A DNA stretch of 64,000 nt from Sulfitobacter sp. CW3 (GCF_019392245.1 NZ_JAHXRL010000003.1:558001-622000), one strand, 5' to 3'; shown: positions 19,192 to 27,381, numbered from the stretch's first letter. Translations and numbers: made by a program. Notes: a model not told the origin generated them from the sequence alone.

Positions 19192-20484
19192 CTAAGTTAC
19201 AGCGCGTAACTGTTGCCGGGGGGCCGCGGTGCCCCGTTCAAGGGCCTCATAGGGGTCATGATCGGCCAGCATCATATCCACCACTTGGCGTAATAACTGG
19301 GTCCGCCCTCGGGTGGCATAGAACCCACCGGGCAGCTGCGACGTCTCAAGCAGATAGCGACGGTAGTCCTTGTAGGCCTTGTTGTCCGGGCGGGCGGCCG
19401 CTGCAAAAAATTCCGTCAACGGTTGATCGGATACGAATTCGGGCTTGGAATAAACGGCGCGGCCAAACACCTTGAGCGGGATACCGCGCCAGAGCACTTG
19501 CTGGCCCGCGGTTGAATTCACCGTCACGGCAGTGCGCGCATCGTTCAAAAGCTGCGCCAGCTTGCCGCCGCGCACGTAATGCACGCGGTCAGACACACCC
19601 AATTCGCTGGCAATGCGTTTGAGGTCGCGGCGCACGGGCGCGCGGCCGTCTTCCAGCGGGTGTGCCTTGACCACCAGATGGTGATGGCGCGGCGCGCCGC
19701 TTGCAAACCCTTCAAGCACGAGACGCAGGAAATCCGACATCGTATCGAACTTGGAATGTTCTTGAAACGAGCTGTCATGTTCCAGCTGCAACAAGGCCAG
19801 ATGATAGGGGAATCCCCCCAACCGAACGCGCATTGTCGCGATCAACCGGTCCAAGGCTAACAGGGGCATCAACAACAAACGCTTGATATACAGCCCGAAT
19901 TCTTTGGTCACAGGGATGTTGCGGTGGGGGCGGAAATTGCGATAATCGCCGTTCCGGGCAAGGATAAACCAATGATACAGCGCGCCATAGAACACATGCT
20001 GGCGCATGTCGCCCCAGTGACCGGGGGGCAAGGGGGCCTCCATGTCGGAATTGGCCAGTGCCGCTTGCATTTGGTCGATGGTCATATCCATCAGCCGGGA
20101 ATTGCCGTTTGACCCGCCGCGCTCGTAGGTGACCCAGTAGGGCCGCATATAGCCTTCCTCGAACACATGCACGGTCAGGCCACGGGCTTTGGCTTCGGCC
20201 ACCGCCTGCGCGTGGATCGGGCGCGTGTCGCCATACAGCACAATATCAGTGACACCTTTGTCGGCGAGCAGTCCAACAAAGGTGTCTTTCCAAGCGTCCG
20301 CCTTACCCCGAAACGGGATATAGCTGGCCGGATGAAACCAGAATGCCCGGTCGCCTGCGTTAAAACCTACGCGCCACACCTCAGACCCGGCAAGCCGGAG
20401 CATTTTACCCAACCTGTTAAAGAAGGGGCCATGGGGACCTTGCAAAAACAAGAAAACCCTATGATCTGAAGGGGCGGAGTTCAT
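19192..20484 (-). CDS. kpsS: Capsule polysaccharide Kdo transferase KpsS
   Basis: 430 aa, usual length. It starts VFLFLQGPHGPFFNRLGKML and contains VFEEGYMRPYWVTYE, HHHLVVKAHPLEDGR and TVNSTAGQQVLWRGIPLKVFG, hallmarks of KpsS. Known members add the first beta-Kdo to phosphatidylglycerol; KpsC extends it. Heads the leftward capsule block and is divergent from ribE across a 131-base AT-rich gap that must hold both promoters. No kpsM/T/E transporter genes are present here. Confidence 0.92.
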   Translation of the reverse strand: MNSAPSDHRVFLFLQGPHGPFFNRLGKMLRLAGSEVWRVGFNAGDRAFWFHPASYIPFRGKADAWKDTFVGLLADKGVTDIVLYGDTRPIHAQAVAEAKARGLTVHVFEEGYMRPYWVTYERGGSNGNSRLMDMTIDQMQAALANSDMEAPLPPGHWGDMRQHVFYGALYHWFILARNGDYRNFRPHRNIPVTKEFGLYIKRLLLMPLLALDRLIATMRVRLGGFPYHLALLQLEHDSSFQEHSKFDTMSDFLRLVLEGFASGAPRHHHLVVKAHPLEDGRAPVRRDLKRIASELGVSDRVHYVRGGKLAQLLNDARTAVTVNSTAGQQVLWRGIPLKVFGRAVYSKPEFVSDQPLTEFFAAAARPDNKAYKDYRRYLLETSQLPGGFYATRGRTQLLRQVVDMMLADHDPYEALERGTAAPRQQLRAVT

Positions 20485-20615
20485 CTATGGCTTTCGGTTC
20501 AATATGGTTAACAAAGGTATATCCACTCAATTAGGGCTAAAATGGGGCACTGTTGCGGACTTGTCATGATCGGGGCGGGGGGCTAACTCCTTGGGGGATA
20601 GATAAAGGGCTGCGT

Positions 20616-21203
20616 ATGTTTACAGGAATTATCACAGACGTCGGGAAAATCGCAACGCTTGTACAAGAAGGTGACCTGCGTGCGCGCATCGAGACCGGAT
20701 ATGATACAAGCCGGATCGATATGGGCGCGTCCATCGCCAGCGATGGCGTCTGCCTGACTGTCGTGGATCTGGGGCCCAATTGGTACGAGGTACAAATCAG
20801 CGCCGAAACCGTCGAGAAAACCAACCTTGGCGACTGGACGCCGGGGCGACGGCTGAATCTTGAGCGGGCGCTTAAGGTCGGGGATGAACTGGGCGGGCAC
20901 ATCGTATCGGGCCATGTTGATGGCGTGGCCGAGGTGATCGCGATGCAGGATGACGGCGACAGTACCCGCGTTACCCTGCGTGCGCCGCTGGCGCTTGCAC
21001 GGTTTATCGCGCCCAAAGGATCGGTTGCGCTGAATGGCACGTCACTGACCGTGAATGAGGTGAACGGTTGTGATTTCGGCATCAACTTTATCCCCCATAC
21101 CAAAGAAGTAACGACATGGGGCGATGTAGCGGTCGGGGACCGCATCAACCTCGAGATTGATACATTGGCGCGGTACGTCGCGCGGCTGGCAGAAATGTCA
21201 TGA
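20616..21203 (+). CDS. ribE: Riboflavin synthase alpha chain
   Basis: 195 aa. Dismutates two 6,7-dimethyl-8-ribityllumazines into riboflavin. Two homologous lumazine-binding halves; starts MFTGIITDVGKIATL and contains VSGHVDGVAEV and SLTVNEVNG. The longer frame from 20553 is rejected because the family begins MFTGI. No FMN riboswitch consensus is seen upstream. The stop overlaps the next gene (ATGA). Confidence 0.96.
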   Translation: MFTGIITDVGKIATLVQEGDLRARIETGYDTSRIDMGASIASDGVCLTVVDLGPNWYEVQISAETVEKTNLGDWTPGRRLNLERALKVGDELGGHIVSGHVDGVAEVIAMQDDGDSTRVTLRAPLALARFIAPKGSVALNGTSLTVNEVNGCDFGINFIPHTKEVTTWGDVAVGDRINLEIDTLARYVARLAEMS

Positions 21204-21775
21204 GCGCGGGCATCGGCCATAACAACGGCCCCAGCATGGAAACCGGCCATAAATGGCGCAGCTTCCAATGGCAAAAAGCGCGCGAAGCGGCGATGCCAAA
21301 GACGATCCCGCTGATGGTGGTCAAGATGCGCGTCAAACGGGCACGCGAGTTGGGGCTGGATTACAAGGCATATGCCGCAATCCGTCAGGCCACGGGGCGT
21401 GATATTCTGGCGTTGCTATTCTCGAACAATGCGCTGCGGGTGGTGCGCGCGGATGCGCCGCAAATGCCGGTACGTCAGGCCGATGTGTTGACGGCCGTTC
21501 AAGGCGCGCAGAAACTGGCGCTGGTGCATCGTCCGCTGGTTCCGGCACGGATCGGCGCGGCCAACCCCGCGTTGGATTTTGTCGATCAGGCCCCCAAGTT
21601 CACCGACAGCTGGTCTGATATGCGCGATCATCTGACCGGTGCGGTGCAGGGCCGCAAGCTGGCTGGGGATCAGGTATTGATTATCGGCGACACCGCGATT
21701 GAACGCGACTGGTCCGCCGCAAGCAAAGCTGCGGGATATCTTGCCGCGGGGCGGTATTTCGGGGCAGGGGCCTAA
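21200..21775 (+). CDS. Unknown protein embedded in the riboflavin operon
   Basis: 191 aa. Starts MSAGIGHNNGPSMETGHKWR, an IGHNxGP opening seen in various alphaproteobacterial proteins. Basic N-terminal half (VVKMRVKRARELGLDYKAYAAIRQATGRDI), then a hydrophobic/mixed C-terminal half (DQVLIIGDTAIERDWSAASKAAGY). No signal peptide, membrane span or cysteine. ATG overlaps the ribE stop, so it is translationally coupled to riboflavin synthase. I recognise no functional family. Confidence 0.8.
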   Translation: MSAGIGHNNGPSMETGHKWRSFQWQKAREAAMPKTIPLMVVKMRVKRARELGLDYKAYAAIRQATGRDILALLFSNNALRVVRADAPQMPVRQADVLTAVQGAQKLALVHRPLVPARIGAANPALDFVDQAPKFTDSWSDMRDHLTGAVQGRKLAGDQVLIIGDTAIERDWSAASKAAGYLAAGRYFGAGA

Positions 21776-21810
21776 CGCGGGCACCTGCGCGCAAATGACG
21801 CCGCGGAATC

Positions 21811-21835
21811 GAGTTTATTTGGCAAAATGAAGTAG
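21811..21835. repeat. Intergenic repeat, copy 4 (AT tail only)
   Basis: GAGTTTATTT followed by GGCAAAATGAAGTAG closely matches the tail of copy 2 (GAGTTTATTT, AGCAAAATGAAGCAG at 4979-5003). The GC hairpin part is reduced here. Confidence 0.6.
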
Positions 21836-21914
21836 GGGCGTTGGTGTGCCTGCTCTGGCAAAGTGGTGCATGGTGGGCTATGTGCCAGATCACGTGACAC
21901 AAGAGGAATGCCCC

Positions 21915-23039
21915 ATGCAATTTGAAACGCCCGGCCCGGTTGAAACTGAATTGTCATCGGCCATCTCTCCTATTGAAGAGATCATCGAAGAGGCCCGGCA
22001 GGGTCGTATGTTTGTGCTGGTCGATCATGAGGACCGCGAAAACGAGGGCGATCTGGTGATCCCCGCGCAGTTTGCCGATGCGGTTGCAATCAACTTTATG
22101 GCCACCCACGGGCGCGGATTGATTTGTTTGCCCCTGACCGAACAGCGGGTGGATAAGTTGGGATTGCCGATGATGGCGGTCAATAACTCGGCCCGCCACG
22201 AGACCGCATTTACGGTGTCCATTGAGGCCCGCGAAGGCGTGACGACCGGCATTTCCGCAGCCGACCGTGCGCTGACCGTGCAGGCGGCAATTGACGAAGA
22301 CATCGGCCCCGCAGATATCGCCACACCGGGACATGTGTTCCCCCTGCGCGCCCGTGATGGTGGCGTGCTGGTACGTGCCGGCCATACAGAGGCTGCGGTG
22401 GATATTTCGCGGCTTGCGGGTTTGCACCCCTCGGGCGTGATCTGCGAGATCATGAAGGAAGACGGCACCATGGCGCGGTTGCCAGATCTGGTTGAGTTCT
22501 GCAAAGAGCACGACATGAAGATGGGCACGATCAGCGATTTGATTGCCTACCGTCACAAGCACGACAACCTGTTGGTCGAGCGCACAAGCCGCACGGTGAC
22601 ATCGGCCTATGGCGGCGACTGGAAGATGCAGATCTTTACCGACGAGATCAGCGGCACCGATCACGTGGTATTGTCCAAGGGCGATTTGACCACGGACGCG
22701 CCTGTGTTGGTGCGCACCCACGCCATCAACGCGTTGGAAGATATTTTGGGCCTTGGTCCCAGCCCCGCAGACGAATTGCCCCGCGCCATGCAGATCATCG
22801 CAGACGAGGGGCGCGGTGCCGTGCTGTTGTTCCGCGACCCCGATCCGCGCCTGCGGTTCGAGGACGAGGAAGACGAGCGCCCGCGCACCATCAAACGCAC
22901 GGGTCTAGGGTCGCAGATTATGGCAACGCTTGGCCTGCACGAACTGGTTTTGCTGACGGATAATCCTGAAACACGCTATCTTGGTCTGGACGCCTACGGC
23001 CTTAGCATCGTGGGCACGCGCCCCATCACAACGGAGTAA
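21915..23039 (+). CDS. ribB: 3,4-dihydroxy-2-butanone-4-phosphate synthase with degenerate RibA domain (RibBX type)
   Basis: 374 aa. The N-terminal RibB domain is intact (DHEDRENEGDLVIPA, TAFTVSIEA, HTEAAVDI) and makes the four-carbon precursor from ribulose 5-phosphate. The C-terminal GTP cyclohydrolase II-like domain (about 225-374) lacks the zinc cysteines: where active enzymes have HSECLTGDV...RCDCG this one has RTHAINALEDILG, with no cysteine nearby. Such RibB-with-dead-RibA fusions (RibBX) are known in Proteobacteria. AGAGGAA precedes ATG 21915; the longer frame from 21846 lacks conservation. Confidence 0.93.
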   Translation: MQFETPGPVETELSSAISPIEEIIEEARQGRMFVLVDHEDRENEGDLVIPAQFADAVAINFMATHGRGLICLPLTEQRVDKLGLPMMAVNNSARHETAFTVSIEAREGVTTGISAADRALTVQAAIDEDIGPADIATPGHVFPLRARDGGVLVRAGHTEAAVDISRLAGLHPSGVICEIMKEDGTMARLPDLVEFCKEHDMKMGTISDLIAYRHKHDNLLVERTSRTVTSAYGGDWKMQIFTDEISGTDHVVLSKGDLTTDAPVLVRTHAINALEDILGLGPSPADELPRAMQIIADEGRGAVLLFRDPDPRLRFEDEEDERPRTIKRTGLGSQIMATLGLHELVLLTDNPETRYLGLDAYGLSIVGTRPITTE

Positions 23040-23044
23040 TCCCA

Positions 23045-23593
23045 ATGGCTGCTACAAATCACACCACATTGGTCACGCCGCAGTTCGACAAACCCGTTAA
23101 GGTTTTGATCGTCTTGTCGCCCTATTATTCCGACATCGCGGATGGATTGTTAAAAGGGGCCAAAGCCGAATTGGAAGCTGCGGGCGTTGAATGGGACGTG
23201 GTTGAAATGCCCGGTGCGTTGGAGATTCCGACGGCCATCGGCATTTCGGACCGCAAAAGCAACTTTGACGGCTATGTCGCGTTGGGCTGTGTGATCCGTG
23301 GGGAAACAACCCATTACGAGACCGTGTGCAATGACAGCAGCCGTGCGCTGCAATTGCTGGGCTTGCAGGGGCTGTGCATCGGCAACGGCATCCTGACCGT
23401 GGAAAATCACGAACAGGCGGCGGTCCGTGCCGATCCTGCCGGGCAAAACAAGGGCGGCGGCGCTGCTGCTGCGGCCTTGCATCTGATCGCGCTCGCCCGT
23501 AAGTGGGGCGAAATTCGCAAAGACATCGGTTTCAAGCCCCGCTCGGATGAATATCTGATGGCGGGCGACAATGACGGACCCAAGACAGCATGA
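23045..23593 (+). CDS. ribH: 6,7-dimethyl-8-ribityllumazine synthase
   Basis: 182 aa. Condenses the RibB and RibD products into the lumazine consumed by RibE. Conserved VVEMPGALEIPTAI, ALGCVIRGETTHYE and GNGILTVENHEQA are present. GGAG at 23033 precedes the ATG, 5 bases after the ribBX stop. The stop overlaps nusB (ATGA). Confidence 0.96.
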   Translation: MAATNHTTLVTPQFDKPVKVLIVLSPYYSDIADGLLKGAKAELEAAGVEWDVVEMPGALEIPTAIGISDRKSNFDGYVALGCVIRGETTHYETVCNDSSRALQLLGLQGLCIGNGILTVENHEQAAVRADPAGQNKGGGAAAAALHLIALARKWGEIRKDIGFKPRSDEYLMAGDNDGPKTA

Positions 23594-24069
23594 CACCCAC
23601 CGCCGGCCTTTCGGGCAATCAAAAACGCAAGATGAAATCAGCCTCGCGGCTTTACGCGGTGCAGGCGCTGTTCCAGATGGAACATTCATCGCAAAGCTAT
23701 GACACCGTGAAGGTAGAGTTCCTGAACCACCGGTTCGGGGCCACCTATGACGGCGAGGAAATGATTGACGGCGATATTCGTCATTTCTCTCAGGTGCTTG
23801 AGACGGCTGTGAACGACCAAGCCGCGATTGACCAGATGACCGACCGCGCCTTGGTTGCGAAATGGCCGATTGCCCGCATCGACCCGACCTTGCGTGCCCT
23901 GTTCCGTGCAGCGGGTGCTGAATTGCGCGATCAGGACACACCGCCAAAGGTCGTGATCACCGAATACGTAGACGTCGCACGCGCGTTCTTTGAAGGCAGC
24001 GACGAGCCGAAATTCGTGAACGCGGTTCTGGATCACATGGCCCGCGAATCCCGTCCCGACGCATTCTGA
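23590..24069 (+). CDS. nusB: Transcription antitermination protein NusB
   Basis: 159 aa. Forms the boxA-binding NusB-S10 heterodimer that supports rRNA antitermination. All-helical fold with SASRLYAVQALFQME near the start and TPPKVVITEYVDVARAFF and KFVNAVLDHMA near the end. ATG overlaps the ribH stop; ribH-nusB coupling is a common bacterial arrangement. Confidence 0.96.
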   Translation: MTPTAGLSGNQKRKMKSASRLYAVQALFQMEHSSQSYDTVKVEFLNHRFGATYDGEEMIDGDIRHFSQVLETAVNDQAAIDQMTDRALVAKWPIARIDPTLRALFRAAGAELRDQDTPPKVVITEYVDVARAFFEGSDEPKFVNAVLDHMARESRPDAF

Positions 24070-24120
24070 ATTAATTTTCGGGTATCAGGTGCAGGCGCTG
24101 GTTTCAGGCGCTTGCAAAGT

Positions 24121-24279
24121 GTGACGGAACCACCACTGCCGTACCGTTGTATATTCCCGAGGACCTGTATGTACAGGTGGGCGCCAGGTAAAAGAACCAG
24201 GGTTCGAACAGAGCCAGCTCCCTCGGATTTGCTTAAGGCCACTGGAATGTAACTTTTACAAACAGGGCAGAACCGTCAC
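24121..24279 (+). ncRNA. Structured RNA, 6S-like architecture
   Basis: About 159 nt. The closing stem GTGACGG (24121) / CCGTCAC (24273) continues as CTGCC/GGCAG. A large internal bubble follows, then an apical arm closed by CCGAGG (24158) / CCTCGG (24221), containing CCTGTATGTACAGG (24163). A GTAActtTTAC hairpin lies in the 3' bubble strand. Closing stem, central bubble and long apical arm are the 6S RNA plan, which mimics an open promoter. Strand is assumed from the 6S-like features. The family is not proven; an unrelated structured RNA is possible. Confidence 0.5.
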
Positions 24280-24323
24280 AGCCAACAGGTAGGCCTGCGC
24301 TGGCCCCGCGACAAGGGGCTATC

Positions 24324-25091
24324 TTAGCTGCCGCTCGGTTTTTCTATAAAACGGTAGCGTTCCAGCTCCTGCGGCAGCAGCACATAGATTTCATCGGGCG
24401 GTGTGACCAATGCATGCTGCATGACCAGCGGATCGATGCCCATGTCATCCAGATATGCCATGACCTCCCCCTGACCCCGCTGAATGTCTTCGACCGCGAC
24501 AAAGGCAGGCAACAGCGTACTTTCCCCGAAATAATGTTGGTGAACACCCACTGAGGCATCATCGGGGATGGTGCGATTGGTGCCGGCGGCCAGCAAATAG
24601 GGGCAGGCGGAATAACAGATATCGCCAGACCGCAATGCCGTTGTCAGATCGGCATCGCGCAGATAGCGGCCCAGCAATAGCGCGTCTTGCACCGATCCGC
24701 CGGGGGAGTTCAGGATCACGCCTTGGGGTTTCGGGTCAAGCTCGGCCAATTGTTTCTCGATCCGTTCGGCGTCGCCCGGCACGATGCCGCCTTCCAGCAG
24801 CGCCCTTTGTCCGCCTTCAACCACGGTCAGCGTTAACCGGTCGGGCAGGGGCGATGATGGCATGGGCTGGCCGCCGGGCGGGGCGCGGTCGGGGCGAAAG
24901 CGCCGTGTTTGGTCACCGGGGCGCACGGGTTCGGTCAGCTCTGGCGCGCGGGGACCAAAGCCGGGCAGGCGCAACCCGTCACGCAAATCGCCCCAAAACA
25001 GCAGCACAGCGAGCCCCAGTTGAAAGATCAGCACCCACATCAGCACCCTGCCAATCGGGTTGCGTTTGGGCGTGTTTACCGTGTCGCTCAT
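24324..25091 (-). CDS. Membrane-anchored ClpP/SppA-fold protein (COG3904-like)
   Basis: 255 aa. One N-terminal membrane span (about 13-33), a proline/arginine-rich linker, then a crotonase/ClpP-type domain facing the periplasm. Visible: GVILNSPGGSVQDALLLGRYL (about 124-144), CYSACPYLLAAG with candidate nucleophile S161, and H184/H186 (VGVHQHYFG). These resemble the glycine-rich loop, serine and histidine of ClpP/SppA-like peptidases; activity is inferred only. Its ATG overlaps the stop of the upstream coiled-coil membrane gene, so the two are a coupled pair. Confidence 0.8.
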   Translation of the reverse strand: MSDTVNTPKRNPIGRVLMWVLIFQLGLAVLLFWGDLRDGLRLPGFGPRAPELTEPVRPGDQTRRFRPDRAPPGGQPMPSSPLPDRLTLTVVEGGQRALLEGGIVPGDAERIEKQLAELDPKPQGVILNSPGGSVQDALLLGRYLRDADLTTALRSGDICYSACPYLLAAGTNRTIPDDASVGVHQHYFGESTLLPAFVAVEDIQRGQGEVMAYLDDMGIDPLVMQHALVTPPDEIYVLLPQELERYRFIEKPSGS

Positions 25092-26380
25092 GATGATTTC
25101 AACGGGGTGACGCGCGGCGGGCTTTCGGTGGTGGCCTCGGCGATCTCCACCGCCCCTTTCATCGACGCTTCGACATCACGCATGGCGTTCACGGCAGCCC
25201 GCAGTTCGGCCAGCGTCAGGGTTTCCTCGATCGACGTGCCTTCGCGCCCTTCGCGGATTGCGTTTTGGGTGATGGCAAGGATGAACACCAACACGGCGGG
25301 CAACAGATCAATCGCGATGGCCCCGGCCCAGGATGGCACAAAGTTGCGCGCGTATTTGATCACCGCATCGGCGCTGGATATCGGGGTATATGTGGTCTCG
25401 GTCGGCGGTGGCATGGCCAGCACGGCTTGGGCCGCACGTTCCAGCGTTGTCGCACGTTGGGCCAGTACCTCAAGCACCGATGTGATGGTCGAGGCCTGAT
25501 TGCCGCGCTGTTCTTCCGAACTGCCGTCAAGTTCGGGCAGCACAACCGAGGCCGACAAATCCTGCGCTGCACGCTCTACCAATGAGGCGACGGAAAGCTG
25601 GCGCAATTGTGTGATCAAACCTGCAAGCCGCACGGCCTGTTCTGAAAACTCGACGGAACGTGCCTCGACGGGGCCGGGCTCAACCGTCAGGGCGCGCATC
25701 CGGCTTAGCAATTGGTTACCTTCGGCAAAGGCGGCTTCGACCAACGGAGTTTGCGTGGCGATCTGTGCCTCAAGCCCTGCCAGTTCCGATGATTTCTGCC
25801 GCAGCACGCGAAACACAGCGCCGCGCCCGGCTAGGCCGGATAGCCCGCCGCTGGCTTCCTGTTCGCTCAGATCTTCGAAACTTTGGCGCACACGGGTCAC
25901 GTCGCGCTCTAACCCTTGGGCCGACAGGGCAATCTCGTGGGCGCGCTCCAGCGATCCCTGATATTCCTGAACCGTGACGGCCAGATGCTGCTCAACCGCC
26001 GCCGATCCCGCAAGCGCCGCCGCGTTCAGCCAACTGGACATCGCGATGATCGCGAATGACCCCAGCCCCATGGCCCCCAACAACCCGACACGCGCCCGCG
26101 CGCCGCGCACGGCGGGGAACAGACGCAGCATGTAGGACCAGAACACAAAGATGCCCACAGATACCGCGATCGAATAGGCAATCGCCGCAAAGGCCGACAT
26201 CGCGCCATTGTCATCCAGCAAGGACGAGACCCCAAGATAGGTATAAATCCCGGACGCGACGGCCAGAACCCCCAAGGCCGTGCCAGAAAATGTATCCAGC
26301 CAACTCAGATGCCCCTCAAGCTCAAGGGCATAGCGCGCCCCGCGCTGGTTGCCCGACGTATGGGATGTTTCATCTGCCAT
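25088..26380 (-). CDS. Membrane protein with large coiled-coil domain, unknown function
   Basis: 430 aa. Three N-terminal membrane spans (about 31-53, 62-84, 99-120), a long helical heptad-rich segment (about 125-320), a C-terminal span (about 348-370) and a short charged tail. AAGGGGG precedes ATG 26380; the upstream in-frame start at 26407 has no such site. Overlaps the next gene by 4 bases. The layout recalls sensor or scaffold proteins, but no named domain is recognised. Divergent from mmcB, whose LexA box lies in the shared promoter gap. Confidence 0.75.
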   Translation of the reverse strand: MADETSHTSGNQRGARYALELEGHLSWLDTFSGTALGVLAVASGIYTYLGVSSLLDDNGAMSAFAAIAYSIAVSVGIFVFWSYMLRLFPAVRGARARVGLLGAMGLGSFAIIAMSSWLNAAALAGSAAVEQHLAVTVQEYQGSLERAHEIALSAQGLERDVTRVRQSFEDLSEQEASGGLSGLAGRGAVFRVLRQKSSELAGLEAQIATQTPLVEAAFAEGNQLLSRMRALTVEPGPVEARSVEFSEQAVRLAGLITQLRQLSVASLVERAAQDLSASVVLPELDGSSEEQRGNQASTITSVLEVLAQRATTLERAAQAVLAMPPPTETTYTPISSADAVIKYARNFVPSWAGAIAIDLLPAVLVFILAITQNAIREGREGTSIEETLTLAELRAAVNAMRDVEASMKGAVEIAEATTESPPRVTPLKSS

Positions 26381-26460
26381 GGATCGCCCCCTTATCACAG
26401 GCTCCAAAGATAGGGCGTCGGACCAGGATTACCAAGCCGCAAGGTCAGGCCTTGCCTCAT

Positions 26461-26475
26461 GTTCACCTATTGTTC
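26461..26475 (+). promoter_or_regulatory. LexA (SOS) box upstream of mmcB
   Basis: GTTC-ACCTATT-GTTC is an exact match to the alphaproteobacterial LexA consensus GTTC-N7-GTTC. It ends 12 bases before the mmcB start codon, placed to block transcription initiation. It also lies 80 bases upstream of the divergent membrane operon. Confidence 0.8.
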
Positions 26476-26487
26476 ATAGTTGCGGCC

Positions 26488-26946
26488 ATGATGCTTGACG
26501 ACTCTAAACAACTTCAGCCCGGTCAAATTCTGGCACGTGGCGTGGCGCGCCACCTGTCCGCCCTTGGCTTTGTCTGCGTCGAGGAACTTGTCCCGACCCG
26601 CGGCTTGCGCGTCGATGTGATGGCCCTTGGCCCCAAGGGCGACATCTGGATCGTCGAATGCAAATCAAGCCGCGCTGATTTCATGACCGATAGTAAATGG
26701 CAGGGCTATCTTGAGTGGGCAGACCGCTTTTTCTGGGCCGTTGACGCGGATTTCGACACAGACCTGCTGCCGGATCATTCAGGCCTGATTATCGCCGATG
26801 GCTACGGTGCCGAAGTGTTGCGTATGGGCGAGGAAACCCGCCTTGCCGCTGCCCGCCGCAAGGCCATGACCCTTAAATTTGCAACCCACGCAGCGCGCAG
26901 GCTCCATCATTTGCGCGATCCGCACATGACCCCGCACTGGGACTGA
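26488..26946 (+). CDS. mmcB: MmcB-family DNA repair protein
   Basis: 152 aa. MmcB proteins protect against mitomycin C damage and are SOS-induced in Caulobacter. A PD-(D/E)XK-like core is visible: VDVMALGPKGDIWIVECKSS with D43, E57 and K59. The larger frame from 26056 is antisense to the divergent gene, so the true start is ATG 26488 (or 26491). A LexA box lies just upstream, supporting SOS control. Confidence 0.92.
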   Translation: MMLDDSKQLQPGQILARGVARHLSALGFVCVEELVPTRGLRVDVMALGPKGDIWIVECKSSRADFMTDSKWQGYLEWADRFFWAVDADFDTDLLPDHSGLIIADGYGAEVLRMGEETRLAAARRKAMTLKFATHAARRLHHLRDPHMTPHWD

Positions 26947-26950
26947 TTTG

Positions 26951-27013
26951 TTATTTCCAAATGGATCTAAATCCCGGGGGGCCGCGCCTTGGCGCGGTGG
27001 GGGCTGGCCCCCT
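26951..27013. repeat. Intergenic GC-hairpin repeat, copy 5
   Basis: TTATTTCCAAATGGATCTAA, then ATCCCGGGGGG, a CCGCGCCttGGCGCGG hairpin and GGGGGCTGGCCCCC. It lies between converging mmcB and the small gene at 27034. Confidence 0.75.
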
Positions 27014-27033
27014 TTATCCCCACGTCAAAGCGC

Positions 27034-27234
27034 TTAGCGCTTTTTCTTGCCGGCTTTACCTGCGCGGTGGGCCGCTGCCATGATCTCTTCGGCGATCTCG
27101 ACGGCCTCGTCAGGCGTGAAATCCATCGGAATCTCAATGCCACCTTCGGCCTCGACAAAAAGCCGGACCATGCCCGCATCGGTCGGGCCGATTTGCAGGT
27201 TTGCTTCGATGTCGCGTTCAGTGTCGATACCCAT
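27034..27234 (-). CDS. Small conserved cytoplasmic protein (DUF6324-like)
   Basis: 66 aa, starting MGIDTERDIEANLQIGPTD and ending in a basic AGKAGKKKR tail. GGAGGG stands before ATG 27234; a longer frame to 27288 lacks that support. The central part (MVRLFVEAEGGIEIPMDFTPDEAVEIAEE) looks like a beta pair plus helix. I associate it tentatively with DUF6324, from memory. Function unknown. Confidence 0.75.
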   Translation of the reverse strand: MGIDTERDIEANLQIGPTDAGMVRLFVEAEGGIEIPMDFTPDEAVEIAEEIMAAAHRAGKAGKKKR

Positions 27235-27381
27235 AGGTCCCTCCGAAATGATGTCGCCAGCGTTAGCGCGGGCGCAGATGAAAGGCAAGTTTGACCAAAC
27301 ATGCCGATGTGGCGAACAATTTAAATTCGGGCGTCTTAGGGTATTGCAATCTTTTTGCTTGGACGTTAGATCGGCGCAAGT

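Noticed and set aside
20485..20615. FMN riboswitch before ribE
   Set aside because: None of the conserved RFN element blocks is present in the gap.
24181..24240. GGTTCGAAC inside the structured RNA as a possible tRNA T-loop
   Set aside because: No acceptor stem or anticodon arm can be built around it; the pairing fits the 6S-like arm instead.
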